DNA from: Psychrobacter aquimaris
GTDB lineage: Bacteria; Pseudomonadota; Gammaproteobacteria; Pseudomonadales; Moraxellaceae
Length of the DNA: 64,000 nucleotides
Reading direction: 5' to 3'
Assembly: GCF_016107525.1 (NCBI RefSeq)
Contig: NZ_JABASR010000001.1
Span: forward strand, 1-64,000
A program made the translations under genes and the position numbers. This document shows positions 1 through 8,089 of the stretch, one piece after another; the stretch's first letter is position 1; every line of letters begins with the position of its first letter. Below the pieces are notes generated by a model that ran no database searches, was not told where the DNA came from, and was given only the letters and a program-made list of their open reading frames with translations.

Positions 1-1
1 A

Positions 2-556
2 GAGACGGTATCTCAGCTACTGACCAGCACAGATAAACACTTTTGGTATTTATCACGGGCAAGCGGTGTTATCGCTTATACGTTATTTTGGTTGGCAGTC
101 ATTTTTGGCTTATTGTTAAGCACTCGTTTAGGCAAGCGATTTAATGCCGCGCGAGTATTTGCCTTACATCAGTATCTAAGCCTGATTGCCGTAGGCTTTG
201 CCGCGTTTCATGCCGGTATCTTATTAGCAGATAATTTCTTAAATCTGAACCTATGGCAGGTGCTAGTGCCTTTTGGTTTTCAGACTGAGCGTGTGGGCGT
301 GGCCTTGGGGCAGTTGGGGTTTTGGTTCTTATTTATCTGTGCATTTAGTTTTTATATTAAGCAGTATATTGGACAATCAGCTTGGCGCTGGCTACACTTT
401 TTGACCTTTATGGCGTATATGTTCATCAGCATTCATGTGTTTATGGTGGGCTCAGACAGTCGCGCGCTGCCTTTATTATTATTTTATGCAGGTAGTCAAA
501 CGTTGGTCTTTTTACTGATGACTTATCGCTTAGTGGCGCTAAAACAAGCAAAATGA
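2..556 (+). CDS. Ferric reductase-like transmembrane protein (5' partial)
   Basis: The frame is open from the window edge, so the gene starts outside the window; 184 residues of its C-terminal part are visible. The visible protein is a series of hydrophobic helices with histidines in the positions expected for haem ligands of the ferric-reductase/cytochrome b fold: ALHQYL, AAFHAG, WLHFL and SIHVF. The family moves electrons across the inner membrane through b-type haem. No FAD or NAD domain follows, so either this is a membrane-only member or its partner is upstream. The nearest in-frame internal start (TTG at 92) falls inside a helix and is not the real start. The exact subfamily and substrate are not determinable here. 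Confidence 0.7.
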   Translation, partial: ETVSQLLTSTDKHFWYLSRASGVIAYTLFWLAVIFGLLLSTRLGKRFNAARVFALHQYLSLIAVGFAAFHAGILLADNFLNLNLWQVLVPFGFQTERVGVALGQLGFWFLFICAFSFYIKQYIGQSAWRWLHFLTFMAYMFISIHVFMVGSDSRALPLLLFYAGSQTLVFLLMTYRLVALKQAK

Positions 557-636
557 CCATCTGTTAAGTTGTATGAAATAGTATGTCATTATAGGCTACA
601 CTGCTATATTCATCACTATGTCATTTGAGGCTCTCT

Positions 637-1335
637 ATGCATCATTCTATTCACGACGAAGCTCATCTAAGTAATCGTAATCATTGGCTCAGGGCAGCAG
701 TACTTGGTGCCAATGATGGATTGATTTCAACCGCAAGTTTATTAGTCGGTGTCGCTGCAGCAAGTACAAGTAGTCAGACATTGCTGTTAACAGGGATGGC
801 CGCGTTAACTGCAGGTGCTGTATCGATGGCAGCTGGTGAGTATATTTCAGTCTCATCTCAAGCTGATACCGAAAAAGCTGATCTGGATAAAGAGCTGCAT
901 GAACTGACTCATAATGCTGAGCGCGAGCTGAACGAGCTGACTAAAATTTATGAGAAACGCGGACTGGACCATGACTTGGCGCATCAAGTTGCTGTAGCTT
1001 TGACTGAGCATGATGCGCTAGAGGCGCATGCTCGAGATGAGATTGGCTTAACAGATCTTAGTCAAGCTAAGCCGATTCATGCATCAGTTGCTTCTGGATT
1101 GTCGTTCATTGCGGGCGCTATATTACCGATTATTGGGATTTTACTTTTGCCAGCACAAACACTGGTTTGGTCACTAGCGACTTTAACGATAGTAGGCTTA
1201 GCACTACTTGGCATAATATCGGCGCGCTTGGGCGGTGCCCCTGTTATTCCTGCTACTGCTAGGGTCGTGATATGGGGTGTGCTAGCGATGGTTGCGACGT
1301 CATTGATTGGAAGATTATTTGGTGTGGCTGTTTAG
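637..1335 (+). CDS. VIT/CCC1 family Fe/Mn transporter-like membrane protein
   Basis: The 232-residue product has the VIT1/CCC1 layout. The conserved AVLGANDGLIS motif lies near residues 20-30 in the first helix, followed by a second helix with the AGAVSMAAGEYISVSSQ stretch. A charged cytosolic helical segment rich in Glu and His comes next, then three C-terminal membrane helices. Family members export or sequester Fe(II) or Mn(II). ATG at 637 is chosen because TGAGG lies just upstream (626-630); an in-frame TTG at 625 would overlap that ribosome binding site. The gene stands alone between the ferric-reductase-like gene and a hairpin at 1380-1408. Metal specificity is inferred from the family only. 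Confidence 0.85.
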   Translation: MHHSIHDEAHLSNRNHWLRAAVLGANDGLISTASLLVGVAAASTSSQTLLLTGMAALTAGAVSMAAGEYISVSSQADTEKADLDKELHELTHNAERELNELTKIYEKRGLDHDLAHQVAVALTEHDALEAHARDEIGLTDLSQAKPIHASVASGLSFIAGAILPIIGILLLPAQTLVWSLATLTIVGLALLGIISARLGGAPVIPATARVVIWGVLAMVATSLIGRLFGVAV

Positions 1336-1379
1336 GTCTCACTCTATCTTTAAAAGCTATCTATCGTTTGAACAGCAAA

Positions 1380-1408
1380 GTCCCTCTACCATGTCAGGGT
1401 AGAGGGAC
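1380..1408. terminator. Hairpin after VIT gene; resembles tRNA-Val anticodon arm
   Basis: GTCCCTCTACC pairs with GGTAGAGGGAC across a 7-nt loop, an 11-bp stem. It lies 45 bp after the VIT stop codon but has no clear T-run, so terminator function is uncertain. Fourteen bases (CCTCTACCATGTCA, 1383-1396) are identical to the anticodon-arm region of the tRNA-Val gene at 27554-27630 as written on the plus strand. It could therefore be a relic of the same attachment sequence. Confidence 0.4.
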
Positions 1409-1459
1409 CATAATCGTCAGGCTGCATAACTAAAATCTCCCAAGTTTAGTTGTACGGTG

Positions 1460-1752
1460 TTGGCGGTTTACAGTGGCATGAGCCTTTCAGCATTTTATAC
1501 ACATTTTCGTTTAGTGACTGCTATGACGCCTCTGCAATTTCAAACAAAGCCGCACTTAAATGAAGCCCGCCGTCTGATGTTAACCGAAAGCCGAAAGCTT
1601 AGATGCAACAGCGACAGCGTTCAAAGTAGGCTATGAGAGTCCTTCTCAGTTCAGTCGAGAGTATCGTCGTTTTTTTTGGTGAGTTACCATTAAAAGACAT
1701 CAAAGTATTGTGCGAAACTGAACAATATCAGCAGGCAAAAGCATCTTCATAG
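1460..1752 (+). pseudogene. AraC-family regulator, C-terminal remnant (frameshifted)
   Basis: Two reading frames together spell the C-terminal helix-turn-helix half of an AraC-type regulator. The first part reads VLAVYSGMSLSAFYTHFR, then TAMTPLQFQ and LNEARRLMLTES. After a frameshift near 1600 it continues ATAFKVGYESPSQFSREYR and ends in ELPLKDIK shortly before TAG at 1750-1752. GYESPSQFSREY is the second HTH signature of the family. The N-terminal effector domain is absent. Similar AraC proteins often sit beside oxidoreductase or hydrolase genes, so this may be the former regulator of the cluster downstream, now replaced by the LysR gene; that link is inference. Confidence 0.8.
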
Positions 1753-1801
1753 CTCATTTTTTCTTAGGGAAAGTTTTGATGCTTTGCAGCCCAAGTAAAT
1801 A

Positions 1802-2689
1802 TTATTTGAGCTTCAAAGCATCAATGACGGTTCGTAGCGCAGGTGACACATTGTGATGCGGATAATATAAATGAAAGCCGCTAAAGGTATGACTGAACTC
1901 TCTCAATATATGAATAAGCTTGCCGTTTTTTAGCTCATTTTTAATCATATCAATAGGCACATAACCAATGCCTAGTCCTCGTTTTGCTGCATCAATCACT
2001 GAATAATCAGTCGAAAACACCCATTGTCCTTGCGTCTTTAATTTATACGGCTGCCCATCAACTATAAAGTCCCAGTGGTACATACCGCCACCCATAAATC
2101 GATAGCCCAAACAGTTATGATCGTTCAAGTCTATTGGGCTTTTGGGAAAGCCAAACTCATGGAAATAGTCTGGCGAACCGACCACAGCAATCTCCTCATC
2201 ATAGTCGATACGCACCGATATCATGCCCTCAGTAACTAAACTACCAAAGCGAACACCTGCGTCAAATTGTGTGCTGATAATATCTGATAAAGCAGTATCG
2301 CTTATCAACTCCAATTTAATATCAGGGTATAGCTGCTTGAATTTGGCAAGCTTTGGTAAAAGCACTTTATCAATAGCATACTGACCAGCACTGATGCGCA
2401 CCAACCCCGCAGGCGTTTCACGTAAATGCTTGAGTCCATCCAACTTCCTATCTAACGAACCAAAACTCTGCTCAGCGGTCACAAACAACGCTTCGCCTGC
2501 ATGTGTCAAAGACAAGCTACGTGTGGTTCTCGTGAATAACTGTAGACCTAAGCGCTGCTCTAATAACTTAATAGAGCGGCTCAATGCGGATTGTGATATC
2601 CCAAGTTTGACAGCGGCCTTAGTAAAACTGCTCTCTTGAGCAACCAATAAGAAAGCATGCAGCTCATTATAATTCTCTTGTTGTCGCAT
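1802..2689 (-). CDS. LysR-family transcriptional regulator
   Basis: This is a 295-residue LysR-type regulator of normal length. The N-terminal winged HTH (about residues 7-66) contains the classic stretch FTKAAVKLGISQSALSRSIK followed by LEQRLGLQLFTRTTRSL. The rest is a periplasmic-binding-like effector domain (about residues 90-293). The gene diverges from the secreted alpha/beta hydrolase at 2885 across a 195-bp gap, the usual arrangement for a LysR protein and its target. A candidate operator lies at 2840-2862. The effector is unknown. It probably controls the hydrolase, MFS and cyclophilin-like genes downstream. Confidence 0.92.
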   Translation of the reverse strand: MRQQENYNELHAFLLVAQESSFTKAAVKLGISQSALSRSIKLLEQRLGLQLFTRTTRSLSLTHAGEALFVTAEQSFGSLDRKLDGLKHLRETPAGLVRISAGQYAIDKVLLPKLAKFKQLYPDIKLELISDTALSDIISTQFDAGVRFGSLVTEGMISVRIDYDEEIAVVGSPDYFHEFGFPKSPIDLNDHNCLGYRFMGGGMYHWDFIVDGQPYKLKTQGQWVFSTDYSVIDAAKRGLGIGYVPIDMIKNELKNGKLIHILREFSHTFSGFHLYYPHHNVSPALRTVIDALKLK

Positions 2690-2839
2690 TTTCAGAACCT
2701 GAGTGAATAAATAAAAGTTAAAAAATGGGTATTATCACTAGAATTGTAGAAGTATAAGATAATCTCATGACTTCAAAGAATATATTATAAACAACTTTGT
2801 CTTGTTTATAACACGGCTATTTCTACTCACACATGATGA

Positions 2840-2862
2840 ATAATCATCAGATACGTGATTAT
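2840..2862. promoter_or_regulatory. Candidate LysR operator (interrupted palindrome)
   Basis: ATAATCA and TGATTAT form a perfect 7-bp inverted repeat separated by 9 bases, with the T-N11-A spacing typical of LysR boxes. It lies 22 bp before the hydrolase start codon, inside the divergent intergenic region. A GATAATC half-site recurs around 2758. Only the palindrome is seen; binding is inferred. Confidence 0.35.
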
Positions 2863-2884
2863 CTGTCATCACAAAGGATAACCA

Positions 2885-4003
2885 ATGACTTTACCATCAA
2901 TGATAAAAAAACTTAGCTTGGGATTACTTGTCAGCTCAACCATTCTTGGAGCGAATCATATGGCACATGCAGCCACACCTACTAGTCCACTCGTACAGAA
3001 CTGGGATAAAACCTTTGCTAAAAGTGACAGCGTCACACATCAAAAAGTAACGTTCAAAAACCGTTATGGCATCACGCTTGCCGCAGATCTCTATATACCA
3101 AAAGCCTATAAAGGTAAAAAGCTGGCAGCATTGGCTGTGGGTGGTCCTTTTGGCGCTGTTAAAGAACAATCATCAGGCTTATATGCGCAAAAAATGGCAG
3201 AACAGGGCTTCGTCACTATAGCTTTTGATCCTTCGTATACGGGTGAAAGCAGCGGTACGCCTAGAAATGTCGCGTCACCAGATATCAATACGGAAGACTT
3301 TAGTGCAGCGATAGATTACTTAGGGTTACGTCCTGAGGTTAATAGAAATCGGATTGGCATTATTGGTATCTGTGGTTGGGGTGGCATGGGTTTGAATGCC
3401 GCTGCGATGGATACGCGCATCAAAGCGGTCGCCACGACCAGCATGTACGATATGAGTCGTGCGATGGGACATGGGGTAGGTGATGGTGATGATCGCTATG
3501 ATGCGGACGATCGTCAAGCGGTATTGAAACATCTCAATCAACAACGCTGGGTAGACGCAGAGAAAGGACAACCTGCGACGGCCAATCATGATCTCTATGT
3601 AGACGATAACGGCAAAGTGACCACGGCAGATCTTATTTTGCCCGAAACCTTAGATAGCAATCCAAACCCTGTGCAAAAAGAGTTTTTCGATTACTACCGC
3701 ACGGATCGGGGTTTTCATAAAAATGCGGTGAACTCAAGCGGTGCATGGACGGCGACGACGCCTTTATCATTTATGAATATGCCACTGCTGAGCTATATTG
3801 ACGAGATATCTCCGCGTCCTATCTTAATCATTGCTGGCGAGGATGCCCACTCGCTTTATTTTAGTAAAGATGCTTATCAAAAAGCCAAACAACCAAAAGA
3901 ACTGGTCATTTTACCAAATACGAACCATGTCGATTTATACGACCGCATGGACAAAATCCCTTTTGATAAATTAACAGACTTTTTTAATAAAAACTTGAAA
4001 TAA
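2885..4003 (+). CDS. Secreted alpha/beta hydrolase, dienelactone-hydrolase-like
   Basis: The 372-residue product begins with a Sec signal peptide (hydrophobic residues 9-22, cleavage near AHA at 27-29). The alpha/beta hydrolase fold follows. GGPFGAVKEQ provides the oxyanion region, FDPSYTGES lies near 114-122, and the nucleophile elbow is GICGWGG with Cys163 in place of the usual Ser, as in dienelactone hydrolase. IIAGEDAH provides the acid and PNTNHVDLY the histidine. AGGATA stands 7 bases before ATG at 2885. It diverges from the LysR gene and precedes an MFS exporter; a hairpin terminator follows at 4029-4056. The substrate is unknown; a periplasmic ester or lactone is a reasonable guess. 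Confidence 0.85.
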   Translation: MTLPSMIKKLSLGLLVSSTILGANHMAHAATPTSPLVQNWDKTFAKSDSVTHQKVTFKNRYGITLAADLYIPKAYKGKKLAALAVGGPFGAVKEQSSGLYAQKMAEQGFVTIAFDPSYTGESSGTPRNVASPDINTEDFSAAIDYLGLRPEVNRNRIGIIGICGWGGMGLNAAAMDTRIKAVATTSMYDMSRAMGHGVGDGDDRYDADDRQAVLKHLNQQRWVDAEKGQPATANHDLYVDDNGKVTTADLILPETLDSNPNPVQKEFFDYYRTDRGFHKNAVNSSGAWTATTPLSFMNMPLLSYIDEISPRPILIIAGEDAHSLYFSKDAYQKAKQPKELVILPNTNHVDLYDRMDKIPFDKLTDFFNKNLK

Positions 4004-4028
4004 AAAAAGAGAGTAGTGAGTTATAAAA

Positions 4029-4056
4029 ACAACCGGCTACGTGATGGCCGGTTTTT
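4029..4056 (+). terminator. Intrinsic terminator after the hydrolase gene
   Basis: AACCGGC and GCCGGTT form a GC-rich stem with an 8-base loop, followed by TTT. It separates the hydrolase gene from the MFS gene, so the latter may have its own promoter or rely on read-through. Confidence 0.7.
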
Positions 4057-4112
4057 CGTTTAGTTTAAAACCCATTTTTTAATGGATTCTCAATACAATA
4101 TCGAGAGTGTGT

Positions 4113-5294
4113 ATGTTGAACACCAAAGAAAAAGAAAAAAATGTAGAACAGCCCGCCTATTGGAGTGGGGTTTTTGCCATGACCTTGTGCGTTTTTGCAT
4201 TAATTGCATCAGAGTTTATGCCTGTGAGTCTACTCACGCCGATTGCAGTAGATCTCAGCATCAGTGAAGGGATGGTAGGTCAAGGCATTGCTATTTCAGG
4301 TGCTTTTGCGGTTATCACAAGTTTGACGATCTCTCGTGTAGCAGGCAGTATGAATCGTAAAACACTATTGTTGCTTTTAACCGCCATTATGGCCATCTCA
4401 GGCGTCATTGTTGCACTGGCGCAAAACTATATGGTTTACATGATTGGCCGCGCTCTGCTTGGGGTGGTCATAGGCGGGTTTTGGTCAATGTCGGTAGCTA
4501 TGGCAATGCGATTAGTGCCACCCTCAGATGTGCCACGGGCAATGGCTATTTTCAACAGTGGCAATGCATTGGCAATGGTCATTGCAGCACCTTTAGGCAG
4601 TTACCTTGGGTCAATCATTGGTTGGCGCGGTGCTTTTTTCTGTCTCGTTCCTGTCGCCATTGTAACCTTTATTTGGCAATGGATCAGTTTACCTTCCATG
4701 CAGATTGCCACGGATCAGACAGATAAACATCCCACTATTTTAGGGTTACTCCGTAATCCTGTAGTAATGATTGGTATGTTGGCAGTCAGTTTGTTTTTTA
4801 TGGGTCAATTCTCACTTTATACTTACGTTAGACCTTTTCTAGAAACCATTACCCAAGTTGATATTTCCACCTTGTCACTGATTTTGCTCGGTATTGGCGT
4901 CATGGGCTTTATTGGCACGTGTGTTATCAATGTATTTTTGGATCGTCGTTTTTATACGACGCTAATTATGAGTCCTATTTTAATGGCAGTTATTGCATTG
5001 ATTCTGATATTTTTTGGCACATCGACCATAGTTGTGGCCATATTACTTGGAATTTGGGGTCTTTTAGGGACAGGGCTACCTGTTGGTTGGTGGCGTTGGC
5101 TTGCTCGGACGTTGCCAAAAGATGCTGAAGCAGGGGGTGGCTTAATGGTCGCTGTGGTTCAGCTGGCTATTGCTTTGGGTTCGACACTGGGTGGTATTTT
5201 ATTTGATCATAGCGGTTACCAATCAACGTTTGTGTTTAGTGCGATTATTTTAGTGATTTCTGCGTTCTTAACTGCGCGTTTAGCCACGAGGTAA
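4113..5294 (+). CDS. MFS transporter, NepI/AraJ-like exporter
   Basis: This is a 393-residue major facilitator with twelve predicted helices. After a short cytosolic N-terminus comes the family-typical first helix ending in SEFMPVSLLTPIAVDL, then SEGMVGQGIAISGAFA. This pattern matches purine-nucleoside or drug exporters of the NepI/AraJ group (COG2814). GRALLGVVIGGFWSM is the motif-B-like helix 4. ATG at 4113 is preferred over GTG at 4107, which overlaps the purine-rich GAGAG upstream of 4113. It lies between the hydrolase and the cyclophilin-like lipoprotein. Substrate is not determinable from sequence; export of a product linked to the hydrolase is speculation. Confidence 0.88.
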   Translation: MLNTKEKEKNVEQPAYWSGVFAMTLCVFALIASEFMPVSLLTPIAVDLSISEGMVGQGIAISGAFAVITSLTISRVAGSMNRKTLLLLLTAIMAISGVIVALAQNYMVYMIGRALLGVVIGGFWSMSVAMAMRLVPPSDVPRAMAIFNSGNALAMVIAAPLGSYLGSIIGWRGAFFCLVPVAIVTFIWQWISLPSMQIATDQTDKHPTILGLLRNPVVMIGMLAVSLFFMGQFSLYTYVRPFLETITQVDISTLSLILLGIGVMGFIGTCVINVFLDRRFYTTLIMSPILMAVIALILIFFGTSTIVVAILLGIWGLLGTGLPVGWWRWLARTLPKDAEAGGGLMVAVVQLAIALGSTLGGILFDHSGYQSTFVFSAIILVISAFLTARLATR

Positions 5295-5316
5295 CTGCTT
5301 TGAGGGAGTTTCGCAA

Positions 5317-5835
5317 ATGAATCTCAATAACCATATAATAATGATGACTTTCGTTGGTGCTATGCCAGTATTGAGCGCTTGTGCTGACGATCAAAATGGC
5401 ACATCAAACTCACCTATTGTGCACGAAAGTTTGACACAAAAAACAAGCCCTAATAATACAGAGCAACCGATATCAGAAAAGGAGCAGGTGAATATGTGGA
5501 TGATGATTAATGGACATCGTTTTGAAGTGACGTCTGAGGATAATGTGACTGCGAACGCTTTTGCGGCACAATTACCCTTAACGTTAAATATGGAGGATTT
5601 GCACAGTAACGAGAAGCACGCTCAGCTACCAAATGCACTGCCAACGAATGCCAGTCGTGCAGATACTATTCATAATGGTGACATCATGTTGTATGGCTCA
5701 TCAACGTTAGTAGTGTTCTATAAGAGTTTCTCTTCATCCTATTCTTATACACGTATTGGTAGAGTGAGCCAGCTTGATGGGTTAGCCGATATACTGGGAC
5801 AAGGTAATGTGCAAATTGAATTTAGTCGTGACTAA
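5317..5835 (+). CDS. Cyclophilin-fold lipoprotein
   Basis: The 172-residue product has a lipoprotein signal with lipobox LSAC (Cys22), a polar linker, and a C-terminal domain starting near MWMMINGHRFEV. That domain carries signatures of the cyclophilin-like fold family: FAAQLPLTLNM, then GDIMLYGSSTLVVFYKSF, then YTRIGRV and a terminal VQIEF strand. These proteins share the cyclophilin barrel but are not established prolyl isomerases. GAGGGAG provides a good ribosome binding site and the gene starts 22 bp after the MFS stop, so the two are probably cotranscribed. Lipid anchoring suggests a periplasmic or outer-membrane location. Function unknown. Confidence 0.8.
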   Translation: MNLNNHIIMMTFVGAMPVLSACADDQNGTSNSPIVHESLTQKTSPNNTEQPISEKEQVNMWMMINGHRFEVTSEDNVTANAFAAQLPLTLNMEDLHSNEKHAQLPNALPTNASRADTIHNGDIMLYGSSTLVVFYKSFSSSYSYTRIGRVSQLDGLADILGQGNVQIEFSRD

Positions 5836-5989
5836 CTCTGAATGTTTCTGAATTATTATGTACCTGAAAATCAATAAGAAATTCTATCAGAAATAGACTC
5901 GTCTATAATAAAAACATACCAAAGGATTTGCTCTTGAATCTAACTATGGATGAAGAATGGTTTATCAGGAAAAATACTATAAATAAAAT

Positions 5990-6044
5990 TTTGAAAAGCG
6001 GTGTTATGATAATTTAACTTTGTCAGGCATTGCTGCCTGACTCA
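5990..6044 (+). mobile_element. 3' end remnant of an IS3-type insertion sequence (left copy)
   Basis: The frame reads FEKRCYDNLTLSGIAA followed by TGA. It matches the end of the better preserved right copy at 6573-6700 apart from two residues. A perfect hairpin, GTCAGGCA-TTGC-TGCCTGAC, spans the stop codon, and the likely IS end is CTGACTCA. Upstream of TTTGAA the reading frame is lost, so only the extreme end survives. It points inward towards ppiC. Confidence 0.7.
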
Positions 6045-6101
6045 AGATAATGTTTAAGGCAGACCTCAGTCGGCTTACCATCAAAGTTCTAACTCTAACG
6101 C

Positions 6102-6380
6102 TTATGTTCTATAAAGTATTTTAACCACATGCCAGCCAAATTTGGTTTTCACTAAATGCGGGGTGTATAGTTCGCCGCTGAAGCATACTTTATCAAATGC
6201 CGGTACCATATCGCCTTGTCGAAATTCACCTAAGCTGCCACCTTTTTTACCTGATGGGCAGTTTGAGTGTTTTTTAGCCAGTACATCAAACTTAGCACCT
6301 TTTTTAAGCTTGACAATAATGTCTTCAGCCACTTCTTTGTGTTTTACTAAAATGTGTAATGCGCTAGCTGTACGAGCCAT
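6102..6380 (-). CDS. ppiC: Parvulin-type peptidyl-prolyl cis-trans isomerase (PpiC)
   Basis: The 92-residue product is a single stand-alone parvulin domain, the usual size of PpiC. Family motifs are ASALHILVK at the N-terminus, the [13 protein letters not shown] loop, [10 protein letters not shown], and the C-terminal [11 protein letters not shown] with the active-site His. It catalyses cis-trans isomerisation at X-Pro bonds in the cytoplasm; no signal peptide is present. The gene occupies a 528-bp segment bounded on both sides by inward-facing ends of an IS3-type element (5990-6044 and 6573-6700). The coding sequence looks intact. Confidence 0.93.
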   Translation of the reverse strand: MARTASALHILVKHKEVAEDIIVKLKKGAKFDVLAKKHSNCPSGKKGGSLGEFRQGDMVPAFDKVCFSGELYTPHLVKTKFGWHVVKILYRT

Positions 6381-6572
6381 AATGTAAATCCTTCATAAAA
6401 TATCGATTATTCGGGCATTATATCATTACTTACCTTGGTTACTAACCTCACTTGTATGCGCCACTTTATCAAAAGCGATTATCTATACAGACGCTACGCT
6501 TTGGATAAGAATCGGTACTTTTTTAGTGTCACTGTCAGTAAATCAGTACAGAATATCGGAAGCGGATTTACT

Positions 6573-6700
6573 TGAGTCAGGTAGCAATGCCTGACAAAGT
6601 TAAATTATCATAACACCGTCTTTCAAACTTAAAAGGTGATAGATAACCAAGCGTGCTATGCAAACAGGTTTTATTGTAGAGCTGTCATTTCTTCTATATT
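6573..6700 (-). mobile_element. IS3-family transposase C-terminus and terminal repeat (right copy)
   Basis: The minus strand reads LYNKTCLHSTLGYLSPFKFE, continuing RRCYDNLTLSGIAT and a stop at 6577-6579. HSTLGYLSP is the hallmark C-terminal motif of IS3-family OrfB (DDE integrase) proteins. Upstream, EEMTAL is in a different frame, so the fragment is frameshifted as well as truncated. The element end is TGAGTCAGG at 6573. About 45 bp are nearly identical, in inverted orientation, to the left copy at 5990-6044. Its outer side runs into the tRNA-Val-like repeat at 6718. Confidence 0.75.
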
Positions 6701-6717
6701 CCTTAAATGACACGCAT

Positions 6718-6811
6718 AAAAAAAGCCCCAATCTTTAAGATTGGGGCTTTCTAAATATTTGGTAGGCATAAGCAGAATCGAACTGCTGAACCTCTACCAT
6801 GTCAAAGTAGC
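6718..6811 (-). repeat. tRNA-Val 3' fragment plus terminator, attachment-like copy A
   Basis: A terminator hairpin (GCCCCAATCTT / AAGATTGGGGC, 6725-6747) is followed by TTTCTAAATATTTGGTAGGC and by sequence matching the tRNA-Val gene at 27554-27604 (acceptor 3' strand, T arm, variable loop, anticodon arm). Small changes are present, such as an inserted A in the variable region and an altered anticodon stem. The match stops after GTAGC; D arm and 5' acceptor strand are missing, so it cannot make a tRNA. It is the outermost of three copies and is interpreted as an attachment site left by integration at the tRNA 3' end. Confidence 0.8.
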
Positions 6812-7289
6812 TCAACGAAAAACCAAAATATCACGTTATCTTACATATACTGATTTTATTGATCTGTAGTCATTATATAGTCAAGAAAACATTAATTAAA
6901 TTAGTATAGGATAAAATTTAACACGTATTTGGGCACCATGTTTTTTAGTAGTCTTTTACCTCTACTCCAATACAGAAGCAGTGTATTTTTCTAAAAAAAA
7001 TATTGTTTTCATCTTGTTATTTAAGTTATTTTCCGGATGCTGACACAACCTTTTTAGACTGAATTCCTAGCTCAATTACAATAATCTTCGAGATAGTTTG
7101 GGCGGTCTAGGTAAAGTTAGGCCTATTAGAAACTACATATTAAAGACGAAAATTAATAAACAAAATTTTATATTTATTATCATAAGTCAGATAATAGCCT
7201 TTTTGGGTATACCTTCCTAGATTATTCTTTAGGTGGTCATGCTAATGTTGATCTATTTGCTACTTTAGCAACAGCACAGTCTCGTAACC
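6812..7289. other. Non-coding stretch beside attachment copy A
   Basis: No credible reading frame was found. It is AT-rich. At 6927-6950 it contains TTTGGGCACCATGTTTTTT, which resembles segments near the other two attachment copies (20895-20922 and 27408-27432). It lies on the island side of copy A. Confidence 0.4.
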
Positions 7290-7334
7290 ATACTGGCCTT
7301 TAACATTTTTCCTCAAACTGTTAGAGGCCAGTAT
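7290..7334. terminator. Long hairpin downstream of the mdc regulator gene
   Basis: ATACTGGCCTTTAACA and TGTTAGAGGCCAGTAT pair with one mismatch over 16 bp around a 13-base loop. It follows the minus-strand regulator gene by about 35 bp. There is no T-run on either side, so it may be a processing or attenuation structure rather than a simple terminator. Confidence 0.4.
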
Positions 7335-7367
7335 TCACTTTTGATAATATCGAATATTGCGTACAGC

Positions 7368-8042
7368 TTAGTTCTGGGTACTATCAGGGCTCATGGTGGC
7401 AACCAAATCTGTAAAGCGCTCACCTTGAATCGAGACATGCGCTTTAATCAAACGCTCCGCCAAATCCTCATCGGCATTAATAACGGCATCGACAATGCTT
7501 TGATGTTCATCAAACGAGTGCTGCATGCGATTGTTTACGCGCAGTTGCAAGCGTCTATAGGGATGCAAGCGATTGTGCAAATTGCTGGCTTGCTCGACCA
7601 AAAAGCTGTTATGACTCAACTGATACAAGAAAAAATGAAACTTTCTATTCGCTTCATAGTAGCTCTCTGGATTGTCCTCGATTAAGTACTGCTTGCACTG
7701 ATCGTGCAATTGCAGCAGCTCAACCTTCTCTTCTTCATTGATGCGTCTCGCGGCCAATCTGCCGCACATTCCCTCAAGATAGGCCATCACTTCAAACATC
7801 TCGAATAGCGTGACAATATTCAAAGTCGGTATGATGGCACCTCGACGCGGTCTTATTTCTACCAACCCTTCAGATGCTAGAAGCTTCAATGCTTCACGGA
7901 TAGGCGTTCTGGATACGCCATATTTTTCACAAAGTTTGGCTTCATCAAGTTTAGTGCCAGGTGGAAGAAGACCGTAAATAATGTCATCTTCTATTTTTTT
8001 ACTGACCTGTACGGATAAAGGTAAGTCATCAATTAAACTCAT
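7368..8042 (-). CDS. mdcY: GntR/FadR-type repressor of the malonate operon (MdcY-like)
   Basis: The 224-residue product has an N-terminal GntR winged HTH (about residues 8-75; LDEAKLCEKYGVSRTPIREA is the recognition region) and a C-terminal all-helical FCD effector domain (about 85-215). The FCD metal/ligand residues are visible in YYEANRKFHFFLYQ and HSFDEHQSIVDAV. The start is ATG at 8042, with GGAG eight bases upstream. It diverges from madL and the malonate decarboxylase genes. In Acinetobacter an equivalent repressor, MdcY, controls the same operon and releases DNA with malonate. A TTGTATACAA palindrome 12 bp before its start codon suggests it also represses itself. Confidence 0.87.
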   Translation of the reverse strand: MSLIDDLPLSVQVSKKIEDDIIYGLLPPGTKLDEAKLCEKYGVSRTPIREALKLLASEGLVEIRPRRGAIIPTLNIVTLFEMFEVMAYLEGMCGRLAARRINEEEKVELLQLHDQCKQYLIEDNPESYYEANRKFHFFLYQLSHNSFLVEQASNLHNRLHPYRRLQLRVNNRMQHSFDEHQSIVDAVINADEDLAERLIKAHVSIQGERFTDLVATMSPDSTQN

Positions 8043-8053
8043 AAATTCTCCAT

Positions 8054-8063
8054 TTGTATACAA
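8054..8063. promoter_or_regulatory. Probable MdcY operator
   Basis: TTGTATACAA is a perfect 10-bp palindrome 12 bp upstream of the regulator start codon. As recalled, the Acinetobacter MdcY site is ATTGTATACAAT; here 11 of those 12 positions match. The sequence TATACA within it could be the -10 element of the regulator's own promoter. A further ATTGTAT half-site lies about 22 bp away on the same strand (near 8079-8085). Binding is inferred. Confidence 0.6.
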
Positions 8064-8089
8064 TAACCAATTTAATAAATACAATATGG

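Noticed and set aside
6760..6811. tRNA gene at copy A
   Set aside because: The 5' acceptor strand and D arm are missing and the anticodon stem is altered; it cannot fold as a tRNA.
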